A model generated the notes under the pieces. The model was not told the origin of the DNA. It worked only from the letters and a program-made list of their open reading frames with translations, and did no database searches. The translations under genes and the position numbers were made by a program. DNA of 64,000 nucleotides, from assembly GCF_003252795.1 (NCBI RefSeq), contig NZ_QEPQ01000004.1, forward strand, positions 124,001 through 188,000. The letters run 5' to 3'. The stretch comes from Haemophilus parainfluenzae. Lineage in GTDB: Bacteria > Pseudomonadota > Gammaproteobacteria > Enterobacterales > Pasteurellaceae. Positions 46,019 through 56,464 of the stretch are shown piece by piece; position 1 is the stretch's first letter, and the number at the start of each line of letters is the position of its first letter.

Positions 46019-47167
46019 ATGCAAAAATTCCCCCCTCTTTCCCTTTATGTTCACATTCCTTGGTGTGTGCAGAAATGCCCTTATTGTGATTTCAATTCGC
46101 ATGCACAGAAAGGCACAATTCCTGAACAAGAATATGTGCAACATCTGATCGCCGATCTTGAGACAGACTTAGAGAAATATCAGGCTAGTATTCAAAATCG
46201 GCCACTTCATTCAATTTTTATTGGTGGTGGTACGCCGAGTTTATTTTCAGCGGAAAGTATCAAGTGGTTATTAGCAGAAATTAAACGTCGCATTCCTTTT
46301 TCAGAGAATATTGAAATCACTATGGAAGCCAATCCTGGCACCGTGGAAGCAGAGCGTTTTAAAGGTTATGTGGACGCTGGTGTAACACGTATTTCTATGG
46401 GCATCCAAAGTTTTAATGACGATAAATTACAACGTTTAGGGCGCATTCATAATGCGGCGGAGGCTAAAAGTGCGGTCAGTTTGGCGAAAGTTTCTGGGTT
46501 AAAAAGTTTCAATCTAGATTTAATGCATGGCTTGCCAAACCAAACGCTTGAAGAAGCTCTAGATGATTTGCGACAAGCCATTGAGCTTGCTCCACCACAC
46601 CTTTCTTGGTATCAACTCACCATTGAACCTAATACCATGTTTGCTTATCGTCCGCCTACGTTGCCAGATGATGATGAGCTTTGGGATATTTTTGAGCAAG
46701 GCCACCAACTTTTAACCGAAGCCGGTTATCAGCAATATGAAACATCCGCTTATTCGAAACCGGGCTTTCAGTGTCAGCATAATTTGAATTATTGGCGATT
46801 CGGGGATTATTTGGCGATAGGCTGTGGCGCACATGGAAAACTCACTTTCCCTGATGGCGATATTTTACGTTTTTCTAAAACGAAGCATCCAAAAGGCTAT
46901 TTGCGTGGTGAATACCTTTATGAAGAAAAAAACGTGGAAAAAAATGACCGCGCTTTTGAATTTTTCATGAATCGCTTCCGCTTACTGGAAGCGGTGCCAA
47001 AACAAGAATTTGAGCATTACACGGGGCTTTCACAAAGTGCGGTCAAAAATCAAATTGATTTTGCCATTCAACAGAATTATATCGTCGAAACACTGGATTC
47101 TTGGCAAATCACTGAACACGGAAAATTGTTTTTGAACGAGCTGTTAGCACTTTTTTTAGATGAATAA
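46019..47167 (+). CDS. hemW: HemW, radical-SAM haem chaperone
   Basis: 382-residue radical-SAM protein. The CxxxCxxC cluster motif is CVQKCPYC (about residues 16-23). IGGGTPSLF, MEANPGTVE and SMGIQSF follow as in HemN/HemW. Lacking the coproporphyrinogen-oxidase N-terminus, it is HemW (haem trafficking to respiratory enzymes) rather than HemN. There is no clear ribosome site before the ATG. Confidence 0.9.
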   Translation: MQKFPPLSLYVHIPWCVQKCPYCDFNSHAQKGTIPEQEYVQHLIADLETDLEKYQASIQNRPLHSIFIGGGTPSLFSAESIKWLLAEIKRRIPFSENIEITMEANPGTVEAERFKGYVDAGVTRISMGIQSFNDDKLQRLGRIHNAAEAKSAVSLAKVSGLKSFNLDLMHGLPNQTLEEALDDLRQAIELAPPHLSWYQLTIEPNTMFAYRPPTLPDDDELWDIFEQGHQLLTEAGYQQYETSAYSKPGFQCQHNLNYWRFGDYLAIGCGAHGKLTFPDGDILRFSKTKHPKGYLRGEYLYEEKNVEKNDRAFEFFMNRFRLLEAVPKQEFEHYTGLSQSAVKNQIDFAIQQNYIVETLDSWQITEHGKLFLNELLALFLDE

Positions 47168-47276
47168 AATTTTTTCATCATCACGAATAAATTTTTATAC
47201 TTGTTTATTTAATAGTGTCGTATTAAAGTAAAGCAAACGTTTACGTTGTTATCCACGATTTAAAAGGGAGAGAAAA

Positions 47277-47936
47277 ATGGACCAATTAGAAATGAAAAAA
47301 TTAGCGGCACGTGCGGCGTTAAAATATGTTAAGCCCGATACCATTGTTGGCGTGGGAAGTGGTTCAACAGTGAATTGTTTTATTGAAGCCTTAGGTGAAT
47401 TAAAAGATCAAATCCAAGGCGCAGTAGCAGCATCTAAAGCTTCAGAAGAATTATTACGTAAACAGGGTATTGAAGTGTTTAGTGCTAATGATGTATCAAG
47501 TTTAGATATTTATGTGGATGGCGCAGATGAAATCAATCCGCAAAAAATGATGATCAAAGGCGGTGGTGCAGCACTAACTCGTGAAAAAATTGTGGCCGCT
47601 TTAGCGAAAAAATTTATTTGTATCGTGGATTCTAGTAAACAAGTGGATGTGTTAGGCAGCACATTCCCATTGCCAGTAGAAGTGATTCCAATGGCACGTT
47701 CACAAGTCGGTCGTAAATTAGTCTCTCTTGGTGGCGCACCTGAATATCGTGAAGGCGTGGTAACGGATAACGGCAACGTGATTTTAGATGTACATAACTT
47801 CGCTATTTTAAATCCAGTGGAAATGGAAAAAGAATTGAATAATGTCGCAGGTGTAGTAACAAATGGTATTTTTGCATTACGTGGGGCGGATATTGTGATT
47901 GTCGGTACACCAGACGGCGCAAAAATTATTGATTAA
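47277..47936 (+). CDS. rpiA: Ribose-5-phosphate isomerase A
   Basis: 219-residue pentose-phosphate enzyme converting ribose-5-phosphate and ribulose-5-phosphate. Motifs: [16 protein letters not shown] (phosphate loop), [10 protein letters not shown] (catalytic Asp) and [23 protein letters not shown] precedes the ATG. serA follows after 19 bases, as in H. influenzae and E. coli. Confidence 0.96.
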   Translation: MDQLEMKKLAARAALKYVKPDTIVGVGSGSTVNCFIEALGELKDQIQGAVAASKASEELLRKQGIEVFSANDVSSLDIYVDGADEINPQKMMIKGGGAALTREKIVAALAKKFICIVDSSKQVDVLGSTFPLPVEVIPMARSQVGRKLVSLGGAPEYREGVVTDNGNVILDVHNFAILNPVEMEKELNNVAGVVTNGIFALRGADIVIVGTPDGAKIID

Positions 47937-47955
47937 TAAAAATAAGGAAGCAAAC

Positions 47956-49188
47956 ATGACAAACAAAGTCTCATTAGATAAATCAAAAATTAAATTTGTG
48001 CTATTAGAAGGCGTGCACCAAAGCGCATTAGATACCTTACATGCGGCGGGCTACACCAATATCGACTTTTACAAAAAAGCTTTAGATGGTGATGAGCTAA
48101 AAGAAGCGATTAAAGATGCGCATTTTATCGGCTTACGTTCGCGTACCCAATTAACTGCTGAAATGATTGAAGCTGCACCAAAGCTTATTGCTATTGGCTG
48201 TTTCTGTATCGGTACAAACCAAGTGGATCTTAATGCAGCAAAAATGCGTGGGATTCCAGTATTTAATGCACCGTTCTCTAATACACGTTCTGTGGCTGAA
48301 TTAGTGTTGGGTGAGATTTTGCTCTTAATGCGCAATATTCCTCAAGCGAATGCCGATGTGCATCGTGGTTTATGGAATAAATCGGCAGTGGGTTCTCATG
48401 AAGTGCGTGGCAAAAAATTAGGTATTGTGGGTTACGGCCATATCGGTTCGCAATTAAGTATTATTGCGGAATCTCTAGGGATGGAAGTATATTTCTACGA
48501 TATTGAAAATAAATTGCCATTGGGTAATGCAAAACAATTACACACACTTGAAGAGTTGTTAGGTTCTTGTGATGTGATTTCGCTTCATGTACCAGATTTA
48601 CCTTCAACTCGTAATTTAATGAGTGCTGAACGTATTGCGCAATTAAAACAAGATTCTATTTTAATTAATGCAGCACGTGGCACGGTAGTGGATATTGATG
48701 CTTTAGCAGCTGCGCTTGAACAAGGTAAAGTTCGTGGTGCAGCGGTTGACGTATTCCCTGTTGAGCCTGCATCAATCAATGAAGAGTTTGTTTCGCCACT
48801 ACGTAAATTTGATAATGTGATCTTAACCCCGCATATCGGTGGTTCAACCGCGGAAGCGCAAGAAAACATTGGTTTTGAAGTAGCGGGTAAATTTGTGAAA
48901 TATTCAGATAACGGTTCAACCCTTTCTTCCGTGAATTTCCCTGAAGTATCCTTGCCAGAACACGTTGGTACAAAACGTTTACTTCATATTCACGAAAACC
49001 GTCCTGGTGTATTAAACAAATTGAACCAAATTTTTGTTGAAGCTAATCTCAATATTGCGGCACAATTTTTACAAACCGATCCGAAAATTGGTTATGTGGT
49101 CGTTGATATCGAAACAGATGATGCGTCACCGTTATTGGCTAAACTTCGTGAAATTGAAGGTACAATTAAAGCACGTGTGTTGTATTAA
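47956..49188 (+). CDS. serA: D-3-phosphoglycerate dehydrogenase SerA
   Basis: 410-residue first enzyme of serine synthesis. Rossmann loop GIVGYGHIGSQL, catalytic residues in ARGTVVDIDAL and LTPHIGGSTAEAQ (His), and a C-terminal ACT domain (about 330-410, LLHIHENRPGVLNKLNQIF) for serine feedback. The start at 47956 has AAGGAAG upstream; an in-frame GTG-type extension into rpiA is rejected. Confidence 0.96.
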   Translation: MTNKVSLDKSKIKFVLLEGVHQSALDTLHAAGYTNIDFYKKALDGDELKEAIKDAHFIGLRSRTQLTAEMIEAAPKLIAIGCFCIGTNQVDLNAAKMRGIPVFNAPFSNTRSVAELVLGEILLLMRNIPQANADVHRGLWNKSAVGSHEVRGKKLGIVGYGHIGSQLSIIAESLGMEVYFYDIENKLPLGNAKQLHTLEELLGSCDVISLHVPDLPSTRNLMSAERIAQLKQDSILINAARGTVVDIDALAAALEQGKVRGAAVDVFPVEPASINEEFVSPLRKFDNVILTPHIGGSTAEAQENIGFEVAGKFVKYSDNGSTLSSVNFPEVSLPEHVGTKRLLHIHENRPGVLNKLNQIFVEANLNIAAQFLQTDPKIGYVVVDIETDDASPLLAKLREIEGTIKARVLY

Positions 49189-49237
49189 TTCGAAAAATTA
49201 AGTAAAAACTGACCGCACTTTGTGTGGGATGGAAAGC

Positions 49238-49276
49238 AAAATGGGCAAAGTAAGTTAGTTTACTTTGCCCATTTTT
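49238..49276. terminator. Terminator between serA and the convergent hyb operon
   Basis: AAATGGGCAAAGTA (49239-49252) pairs perfectly with TACTTTGCCCATTT (49261-49274), with a T-run on the plus strand and A/T on the other. Confidence 0.85.
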
Positions 49277-49298
49277 ATTAACTGTTTGCAGCTAACAT

Positions 49299-49808
49299 TT
49301 ATTTGATCATCGCCTTAAATAGATTACGGCGATCAGAATTAAATGTCGGCTGTGCGGTTGGGATGGATAAAATCATACGCAAACAATCTTGTGTAAGTTG
49401 AACCGCTTGCTCGTTAGTCAGATTCGGGTCGAGTGGTGAATGTAAGGAGCAACTTAAATATTGCGGTACATTTTCAAGACTACTAACGGTGAAAGTGAGT
49501 GCTTTGTAAGGCAGTTGCACAGTGAGTTTATCGCCTAATTCACGTGGTTCCCATTGTTGTTGAGGACCAGGTAGAATCACCACACTCATCATCCATGGCG
49601 TTAATACGGTGCCGATCCATTGGTCTTCGAATAAAACAAATTTAGGGCAGAAGCACTCGATGCCTTTGTGATAGAAAGGGAGATCTTGCATTTCAGGTAC
49701 AATGTTTTGCATTTCAGCAAGGAAAATCTCCGTTGGGTTTTCTTCAAAGCCAGTAACAGAGGTTAAAAGTGCGGTAGAGTTTTCAGGTGTTTTTTCGTGT
49801 CGATACAT
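49299..49808 (-). CDS. hybE: Hydrogenase-2 assembly chaperone HybE
   Basis: 169-residue chaperone of the HybE/HupJ family, which holds the Tat-exported small subunit HybO until cofactor insertion is complete. Motifs: LPFYHKGIECFCPKFVLFEDQWIGTVLTPWMMSVVILPGP. Last gene of the hyb operon and 90 bases after hybD. Confidence 0.9.
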   Translation of the reverse strand: MYRHEKTPENSTALLTSVTGFEENPTEIFLAEMQNIVPEMQDLPFYHKGIECFCPKFVLFEDQWIGTVLTPWMMSVVILPGPQQQWEPRELGDKLTVQLPYKALTFTVSSLENVPQYLSCSLHSPLDPNLTNEQAVQLTQDCLRMILSIPTAQPTFNSDRRNLFKAMIK

Positions 49809-49898
49809 GGTTTATTTTTCACATAAAACTTAATCAAATTAAAGCACGCATCAAAAGATGCGTGCTATGAGTGATTAGCTATTAAATTCTTTGCTATT

Positions 49899-50372
49899 CT
49901 AAATAGCGGGCGTTAAGCCGTATTCCTTAATGACTTGATTTAACGTTTCAAAAACCTTTGGCAACACATTTTGTATCGTTTCAGTCAAGCCAATTCCAGA
50001 TTCTAGTGATTCTGGTTGGATGCCGATGAGACAAAGGTGTTTGGGAAATTCGTCCGTTAATTTCATTGCAGAAAGTACATCACAAATGCCGAGTTGGTGT
50101 GGCGAAATTTTGCGAGAGAAAAAGGTTGGCACTTGCTCGTCATGTAACACGACAATCTCACCTGGCTGTTTATTAGCAAGCACGGCATCGACAATAATCA
50201 AATGCTCGCGGTTTGCCATCGCATCCAGTAATTCCATGCCACAAGTACCACCATCAATAATGTCAAAGTGCGGTTGAATTTCAGGCCGTTTTTCAAGCTC
50301 CTGCACCACGCGCACACCAACACCTTCATCGCTTAACAAAATATTGCCGACGCCAAGAATTAACGGCTTCAT
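49899..50372 (-). CDS. hybD: Hydrogenase-2 maturation endopeptidase HybD
   Basis: 157-residue nickel-dependent protease that removes the C-terminal tail of HybC. Motifs: LGVGNILLSDEGVGVRVVQEL (Glu and Asp metal ligands), DGGTCGMELL and SPHQLGICDVL (histidine). It overlaps hybC by one base (ATG within the hybC stop). Confidence 0.95.
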   Translation of the reverse strand: MKPLILGVGNILLSDEGVGVRVVQELEKRPEIQPHFDIIDGGTCGMELLDAMANREHLIIVDAVLANKQPGEIVVLHDEQVPTFFSRKISPHQLGICDVLSAMKLTDEFPKHLCLIGIQPESLESGIGLTETIQNVLPKVFETLNQVIKEYGLTPAI

Positions 50373-52081
50373 TACAACACCTTCACTTCAGTCACTTCGC
50401 CGTTTTCGGTATTAACTACGTGTACGGCACAGGACATACAAGGGTCGAAAGAGTGAATGGTTCTGACCACTTCTAACGGTTTAGTTGGATCTGCCACCGG
50501 TGTACCAATAATGGAAAGCTCATAAGGGCCCATTTGGTCTTGTTCATTACGCGGACCGGCATTCCATGTAGATGGTACAACTGCTTGGTAGTTTTCAATG
50601 CGACCGTCTTTGATGACAACCCAGTGAGAAAGCATACCACGTGGTACTTCACCGAAACCAACACCACGGAATTCACCGCTTGCTGGAATATCTGTTTTGA
50701 TATACGCCGTCATATCACCTTTAGCGATATTATCAATGAGCATTTGCCATTGAGCGCTTAAAATGTCGTTGATCGCACAGCAATGCACGGTACGACCGAT
50801 AATACGTCCAAGGGTAGAATGTAATTTATCGGTAGTTAACGTGTTGCCAGTCAATTTTTCATAAATGCCTTTTAATTCATTGAAGTGGTTGACAGTTGGT
50901 GTGTCATTCGAAGCCAAACCACACATTAAATAGGCGAGAGGACCCACTTCAACGACTTTACCGTAGAAGGTTGGTGCTTTTACCCAAGAGTATTTACCAT
51001 CATCTTGCCAGCCGGTATATTTCGGACGAGTTAAGCCCGCCCAAGGTTCTAATGGCTCATCATCTTCGTACCAAGCGTGTTTACCACTTTCTTTAATGCC
51101 TTTTACAACAAACTCGTCTTTTTGTTGGTCGATTGCACGGAAAGTCGATAAATCGCCGTTTTCGATATAACCACCTTTCAACATGAATTTAGAGTTATCT
51201 GCATCAATTGGGTATTCTGGTACAGATAAGTAGTTGCCTGATGTTTTACCTAAGCTTAACCATTCAGGATAGTAAGCCGCAAATACTGCCGCATCTACTT
51301 TATACACTTGGTTAATGAAGTCAGTTAAGCGGTCGATACAAGCTTTCACGAACATGAGACGTTCTTGGTTTAGTACCGCTTGGGAATCTAAGTTAATTGG
51401 GTTTGCTACGCCACCAATCGCCAAGTTTTGAATATGTGGTGTTTTACTACCAAGTAATGCCACCACGCGGTTAGCATCACGTTGACATTCAAGGGCTTGC
51501 AAATAGTGCGCAACTGCGATGAGGTTGACTTCTGGTGGAAGTTTCATTGCTGCATGACCAAAATAACCGTTAGCGAAAATACCAAGTTGTCCGCTATCCA
51601 CTAATGCTTGGATTTTTTTCTGTACGTTGCGGAATTCGTTAGCACTGTTTAATGACCATGTAGAGACACCTTTTAGCATATCTGCTGCTTTTTCAGGATC
51701 AGCTTTTAGCGCAGCGGTGATATCCACCCAGTCCATCGCGGAGAGTTGATAGAAATGCACGATATGGTCGTGAATGCTGTGTGCAGCAAGAATCATGTTA
51801 CGAATATACTGTGCATTGACGGGTACTTTAGCACCGATAGCATCTTCTACGGCACGTACGCTGATAATCGCGTGTACTGTGGTACATACGCCACAAATAC
51901 GTTGCATAATCATCCATGCATCACGTGGGTCGGCACCTTTTACGATATTTTCCATACCGCGCCACATGGTACCAGAGGACCAAGCATTGGTGACAACACC
52001 GTTTTCAATTTCACAATCAATACGTAAATGACCCTCAATACGGGTAATTGGGTCAATTGAGATACGTTTTTTTTCTGACAT
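50372..52081 (-). CDS. hybC: [NiFe]-hydrogenase 2 large subunit HybC
   Basis: 569-residue catalytic subunit that oxidises H2 in the periplasm. N-terminal RICGVCTTVHA and C-terminal DPCMSCAVH supply the four Ni-Fe cysteine ligands. A 15-residue extension after the final His (VVNTENGEVTEVKVL) is the part removed by HybD. It travels through the Tat system with HybO. Overlaps both neighbours by one base. Confidence 0.97.
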   Translation of the reverse strand: MSEKKRISIDPITRIEGHLRIDCEIENGVVTNAWSSGTMWRGMENIVKGADPRDAWMIMQRICGVCTTVHAIISVRAVEDAIGAKVPVNAQYIRNMILAAHSIHDHIVHFYQLSAMDWVDITAALKADPEKAADMLKGVSTWSLNSANEFRNVQKKIQALVDSGQLGIFANGYFGHAAMKLPPEVNLIAVAHYLQALECQRDANRVVALLGSKTPHIQNLAIGGVANPINLDSQAVLNQERLMFVKACIDRLTDFINQVYKVDAAVFAAYYPEWLSLGKTSGNYLSVPEYPIDADNSKFMLKGGYIENGDLSTFRAIDQQKDEFVVKGIKESGKHAWYEDDEPLEPWAGLTRPKYTGWQDDGKYSWVKAPTFYGKVVEVGPLAYLMCGLASNDTPTVNHFNELKGIYEKLTGNTLTTDKLHSTLGRIIGRTVHCCAINDILSAQWQMLIDNIAKGDMTAYIKTDIPASGEFRGVGFGEVPRGMLSHWVVIKDGRIENYQAVVPSTWNAGPRNEQDQMGPYELSIIGTPVADPTKPLEVVRTIHSFDPCMSCAVHVVNTENGEVTEVKVL

Positions 52082-53307
52082 TATTCTGCTCCGCTAACTT
52101 TTTTGCTGAATGCCGCTTTTTCGGCAATAATTTTTTCTGAGTCTTCGGTATGTTTTTCTTTAAATACCGGTAATACAGGGAATAAACGAATGATTAAAAT
52201 ATAGGCACATACTTCAATAGATACGAAACCGATTGAAATAAGCAATTCTTCCGCAGATGGGAAATATTGATAGCCGTTGCCCGGATTATACATGATAAGC
52301 GAGTAGTTCATCCGCCATAATGCTGCACCGAGTAACATGCTTAATGCCGAAATAAATAACCAACGGGAATCTGATTTTTTCTCCCCAAGGAAGAGGGTTA
52401 GTAATGGTAATACCATCAACCAGACTTCCATCCAGAACATCCATGCTTCAAATTTAGTTAATTTATCGAAACCTACAACCATTTGCAGTTTGTCGTGATA
52501 AATCAACTCACCAAAACGCACCGCTAAGAAACAGAAAATTAATCCTGCGGTAACGCGTGCCAATTGAGTAAATAAATGACGTTCATCTGGTGTTTTTCCT
52601 GCAAGACCCGCTTTAACTAAAGAACCCTCAAAAATCACAATAGAGAAGCCCATAATGAAAGCAGTCAGCAAGGAGAGAATTGGTAGTGCTTCATAGCTTT
52701 GCCATACCGGATGGACTTTGTGACCGGCTACAATCATCAAGGAACCCATTGAAGATTGGTGCATCATTGGTAACAAGGCCCCCAAGGCAATAATGAAAAA
52801 CATGATTTTATTCAGTTTATTAAACCATTTTTTCAAGCCGAAGAAACCAAGCCATACAGGGGCGAATTCTAGGGTCACTACGATGATATACACCGTCATA
52901 CAAAATGCCGTTTCAAATAGAACGGAATTCGTGTTGAACTGGCCTGGAATGTAGAAATACGGTAAATGCCAATAACGTCCCATATCAATGGTGATAGATA
53001 AACCACCAAGGGAATAGCCGAATAAACTTGCAAGCAATGCTGGGCGAACAAGAGCGTGATATTTCCCTTTATTGAAAATATACACGGTCCAAGCGAGTGC
53101 CCAACCGCCACAGGCAAATCCTGTACCGACAAGTAAGTCAAAGGCAATCCATAAACCCCAAGGATAACCGCCATTAAGTGCGGTCACAGAACCAATACCG
53201 AAAACCAAACGTTTTAAAATTAATAAAACGCAAAGCACAGCAAGTGGTGCAAAAAAGAGAATTGCGGCAGAAACAAGGCGACCGCCTACCGGACGTGGAT
53301 TACTCAT
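52081..53307 (-). CDS. hybB: Hydrogenase-2 membrane subunit HybB
   Basis: Ten-helix NrfD-like quinone-reducing membrane subunit, 408 residues from the ATG at 53307 (MSNPRPVGG). That start follows GGAGG by nine bases and overlaps the hybA end by eight bases. It passes electrons from HybA to menaquinone. Motifs: [29 protein letters not shown] start three codons upstream is possible. Confidence 0.93.
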   Translation of the reverse strand: MSNPRPVGGRLVSAAILFFAPLAVLCVLLILKRLVFGIGSVTALNGGYPWGLWIAFDLLVGTGFACGGWALAWTVYIFNKGKYHALVRPALLASLFGYSLGGLSITIDMGRYWHLPYFYIPGQFNTNSVLFETAFCMTVYIIVVTLEFAPVWLGFFGLKKWFNKLNKIMFFIIALGALLPMMHQSSMGSLMIVAGHKVHPVWQSYEALPILSLLTAFIMGFSIVIFEGSLVKAGLAGKTPDERHLFTQLARVTAGLIFCFLAVRFGELIYHDKLQMVVGFDKLTKFEAWMFWMEVWLMVLPLLTLFLGEKKSDSRWLFISALSMLLGAALWRMNYSLIMYNPGNGYQYFPSAEELLISIGFVSIEVCAYILIIRLFPVLPVFKEKHTEDSEKIIAEKAAFSKKVSGAE

Positions 53308-54340
53308 GATGCTCATCCTCCGCTTCTTCGATTTCCTTGCGTGCCTGACGCATGGCTTCTTTTTGTGCTGCAATACGCTCAGCGATTTTATCGCCATGCA
53401 TATTTTTGTAAGTCATAAAGGTTAAACCAGCCAGTGCGACTAATGGCAAGGCTAAACCGCGATATAAGAAGTGTTGTAAATGCGCCGCACGAGAACCTGT
53501 TGCGACTTCATCTAAGTCTGGTAAACCAAGGTTAGTAAAAGGCACACCACTTAAGGCAAGTACCTGTGTACCACCACCTTCTTTTTCACCGTAGATATGA
53601 TATTGATATGCTGGCACGGTAGCACGATATTTATCTGTGCTATTGACACTTTGACGTGGGTAATCATATTCGGTGCCACGTAATAAGCTTAAACGACGTT
53701 TCGCTTCCGCCAATAATTCTTCACGTGTACCAAAAATAATGGCACCAGTCGGACAGACATGACAGCAACCAGGTAATTCACCTTTATCTAAGCGTTCAAC
53801 GCCTTTTTGGTTACAGAGTTCACATTTGCTGATTTCACCGAATGGATTGTCGTAATCGTATTTTGGTACATCAAATGGACAACCTACCATACAATAACGA
53901 CAACCAGTACAAATATCGGGATCATATTTCACGATACCCGTTTTTGGATCTTTGGTGAGTGCTTGAACAGGGCAAACGGCAACGCAGTTAGGGTCAACGC
54001 AATGCATACATTGTTTTTTCACATAAGCATAGCCGTTTTCGGTTTTATCTTTATTTGTGCCATCGCCATCACTCCATACTTGAATCACGTTACGAGTAAA
54101 TGGCGTGAGCTTATCGTTATTTGACCAAGTTTGATCACCTTTTGGATTCACGGGTGTGTGGTTCACGTTTTGACATTCAGCCACGCATGCTTGACAACCT
54201 ACACAAAGGGTAGAGTCGTAAAGCATTCCTAGTGCGCCGGGAATAGGCTCAACCGCTTCCGATGCCTGCACATTTGACACAGGCAAAGTAGATGCGATTC
54301 CGCCAAGCATACCCGCTTTTAGAAATTTTCGTCTATCCAT
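53300..54340 (-). CDS. hybA: Hydrogenase-2 ferredoxin subunit HybA
   Basis: 346-residue electron-transfer subunit. Twin-arginine signal [10 protein letters not shown], then four 4Fe-4S motifs ([37 protein letters not shown], and CELCNQ...CCHVCP). A C-terminal membrane helix (about 290-310) anchors it. It connects HybO to HybB. Begins three bases after hybO. Confidence 0.95.
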   Translation of the reverse strand: MDRRKFLKAGMLGGIASTLPVSNVQASEAVEPIPGALGMLYDSTLCVGCQACVAECQNVNHTPVNPKGDQTWSNNDKLTPFTRNVIQVWSDGDGTNKDKTENGYAYVKKQCMHCVDPNCVAVCPVQALTKDPKTGIVKYDPDICTGCRYCMVGCPFDVPKYDYDNPFGEISKCELCNQKGVERLDKGELPGCCHVCPTGAIIFGTREELLAEAKRRLSLLRGTEYDYPRQSVNSTDKYRATVPAYQYHIYGEKEGGGTQVLALSGVPFTNLGLPDLDEVATGSRAAHLQHFLYRGLALPLVALAGLTFMTYKNMHGDKIAERIAAQKEAMRQARKEIEEAEDEHHE

Positions 54341-54342
54341 TA

Positions 54343-55491
54343 TTATTTACCTGCATGTTCTTCTTTCTCTGCAGCTTTAGCTTCAGAACGAGCTTTATGT
54401 TGAGCGCTTAATTCGCGTAAGGTCACAACACTCACGCCGGCTAGGATTGCTGCTGCACCACCTAATAAACCAATAGCGGTCATAGTTGCACCTGAACCTT
54501 CGGTATTGTTCACATCAGGTTTTTCAACGCGTGGTGTTGGGTTTTCTACGCCCGCTAATTGGAAGATACCTTTAGTAAAGCCGACACCTTTTTCGTTACA
54601 ACCATAGCAAGGGTGTCCGATACCGACTGGCCAGTTATTACCGCCGACATCACAGAATTCTAAAGTAGAGCAGTTGCCGTAAGTTTCTGGCCCTTTACAA
54701 CCAAGATGATACAAACACCAACCATTTCGGTGACCATAATCGCCGTATTCTTTAGCGAAGCGACCTGCATCAAAGTGCGGGCGACGATAGCAGTTTTCGT
54801 GAATTAAGCGATCGTAAGCGAATAATGGACGATTTAATTTGTCCATTGCTGGCAGTTTCTTATAAGTAAGAATATAAGCGACAGTTGCCAGGAAGTTGTG
54901 TGGATTTGGTGGACAACCTGGAATATTAATCACAGGTGTACCTTTTGGTAATACTTCAGATAGGCTGCTTGCACCAGTTGGGTTGCCACCGCTGGAAGGT
55001 ACGCCACCCCATGCCGCACAAGAACCGATCGCAATAATCGCCGCAGCCCCTTTAGCGGCCTCTTGGATGTGTTCTACAATCGGTTTACCTGCTACCATAC
55101 AATAGACGCCGCCGTCTTTCACCGGAATAGATCCATCTACGACTAAAACATATTTTCCATAATACTGTTTAATTGCATTGTGTTTGTTATCTTCAGCTTG
55201 TTCCCCGAAGGCTGCAGAAAGAGTTTCGTGGTATTCTAAGGAAATCATTTCCAATACCAAGTTTTCTACTGTTGGGTGGGTGGCGCGTAGCAAGGATTCA
55301 GTACAACCCGTACATTCTTGCGCACCAATCCATAATACTGGTGGACGTTTAGGTTCGGTTAAAGCCGCGGTCATTTCTGCCCCCGCTTTTGAACTTAACC
55401 CCATAGTCGCCGCAAGCGCGGTACATAACTTCATAAAATCCCGACGGGAAACTTCTGCTAAAGCAGAAAATAATCCATCACTTCGTTGCAT
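54343..55491 (-). CDS. hybO: [NiFe]-hydrogenase 2 small subunit HybO
   Basis: 382-residue iron-sulfur subunit. Tat signal [11 protein letters not shown] near residue 13, proximal cluster ligands in [18 protein letters not shown] and PGCPPNP, and distal/medial cluster cysteines further on. A C-terminal helix anchors the complex. First gene of the hybOABCDE operon, behind an FNR-type promoter. hypA/hypC-like genes of the E. coli operon end are not in this window. Confidence 0.96.
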   Translation of the reverse strand: MQRSDGLFSALAEVSRRDFMKLCTALAATMGLSSKAGAEMTAALTEPKRPPVLWIGAQECTGCTESLLRATHPTVENLVLEMISLEYHETLSAAFGEQAEDNKHNAIKQYYGKYVLVVDGSIPVKDGGVYCMVAGKPIVEHIQEAAKGAAAIIAIGSCAAWGGVPSSGGNPTGASSLSEVLPKGTPVINIPGCPPNPHNFLATVAYILTYKKLPAMDKLNRPLFAYDRLIHENCYRRPHFDAGRFAKEYGDYGHRNGWCLYHLGCKGPETYGNCSTLEFCDVGGNNWPVGIGHPCYGCNEKGVGFTKGIFQLAGVENPTPRVEKPDVNNTEGSGATMTAIGLLGGAAAILAGVSVVTLRELSAQHKARSEAKAAEKEEHAGK

Positions 55492-55528
55492 ATAATCACT
55501 CCAATTGGCACGTTACTTGTATGGTTAA

Positions 55529-55577
55529 TCTAGCTATGATATGCCCTGACGCGGGAAATTTATTTGATCGTAATCAA
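55529..55577 (-). promoter_or_regulatory. FNR-dependent class II promoter of hybOABCDE
   Basis: TTGAT-CGTA-ATCAA at 55564-55577 is an exact FNR consensus palindrome. On the minus strand TATCAT at 55541-55536 occupies the -10 position, predicting a start near 55529, exactly 41.5 bases from the FNR centre. This is textbook class II spacing for anaerobic induction of hydrogenase-2. Confidence 0.85.
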
Positions 55578-55895
55578 AAATACTCTTATTTTCCTTACAA
55601 AATAAGTGGGTAAGTGATTGTTTTTACTTGATTATTGAGAATGATTGTTATTTATTGACGCCAGATTCACTTGGAGTCCATTTTTTGTACACTAAATCAT
55701 AATAATAAAGTAAGAATTTGGGCTCAGGAAAACTTCGTGAATATTGACCGCACTTCTGGCTAATATGAATGGGGGAAGTAGATAAAACTAAATTCTTGGT
55801 TTTATTGATTTTTATCAACAAAATATTGTCTAAGCGAATAGATTTTATTGTGCTTTTCCCTATACTGAATAGGGAAAAATTTCTATGGAGAAATA
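55578..55895. other. Gap between hybO and lemA: possible Fur-like box and a stem-loop
   Basis: Apart from the hyb promoter, this stretch contains GAGAATGATTGTTATTTAT near 55637, which resembles a Fur box only loosely. A lone uptake sequence lies near 55746. A perfect TTTTCCCTA/TAGGGAAAA stem-loop (55854-55862, 55870-55878) sits just before the lemA ribosome site. No gene is convincing here. Confidence 0.3.
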
Positions 55896-56453
55896 ATGAT
55901 GAATATAGTTGTAGGTATTGTCCTTCTAGGTTTAGCTTTCACTATTTCAATGTATAACAAACTGATTAGAAAACGTAATCAGGTGAGTAGTGTTGAGGCC
56001 AGTGTGGATGTTCAGTTGAAACGTCGTTATGATTTATTGCCAAACCTTGTCACCACCGCCAAGGAATATATGTCGCATGAGCGTAGCCTGCTTGAGCGTA
56101 TTGTGACGTTACGTGAAAGTGCTAAATCAGCCCATTCTACAAGTGAGAAATTCCAACTCAATAATGAGATTTCGGGTTTATTGCGTCATTTACAGGTTCG
56201 TCTAGAAAATTATCCGGATCTCAAAGCCAATCAAAATCTTTTGCAAATTCAGACCACACTTAGTGATGTGGAAGAGCAAATTTCTGCAGCAAGACGTACT
56301 TATAATTCAGCAGTTGAAGAGTATAACAATGCGGTGGAAATGTTCCCGTCAAATTTAATTGCAAACTTGTTTAATTTCCAGAAGGGAACATTTTTCGATA
56401 TTCCTCAGAATGAAGCTGAAGTGCCTAATGTGGGTAATTTATTTAAACAATAA
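55896..56453 (+). CDS. lemA: LemA family protein
   Basis: 185-residue protein with one N-terminal membrane helix (about 2-20) and a long helical domain. The LemA signature is NKLIRKRNQVSSVEASVDVQLKRRYDLLPNLV and later TYNSAVEEYNNAVEMFPSNLIA. Function is not established. Next to it is a DUF3137 gene, a common partnership. GGAGAAAT precedes the start; an ATG one codon later is possible. Confidence 0.85.
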   Translation: MMNIVVGIVLLGLAFTISMYNKLIRKRNQVSSVEASVDVQLKRRYDLLPNLVTTAKEYMSHERSLLERIVTLRESAKSAHSTSEKFQLNNEISGLLRHLQVRLENYPDLKANQNLLQIQTTLSDVEEQISAARRTYNSAVEEYNNAVEMFPSNLIANLFNFQKGTFFDIPQNEAEVPNVGNLFKQ

Positions 56454-56464
56454 GTGGAAAAACC

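Noticed and set aside
52081-53397. Longer hybB start at 53397
   Set aside because: The extension lies in the hybA coding region and is not membrane-protein-like; GGAGG supports 53307.
55628-55655. A Fur box controlling lemA or hyb
   Set aside because: The match to the 19-base consensus is only moderate and no iron-related gene is adjacent; it is listed only as a weak possibility within the gap entry.
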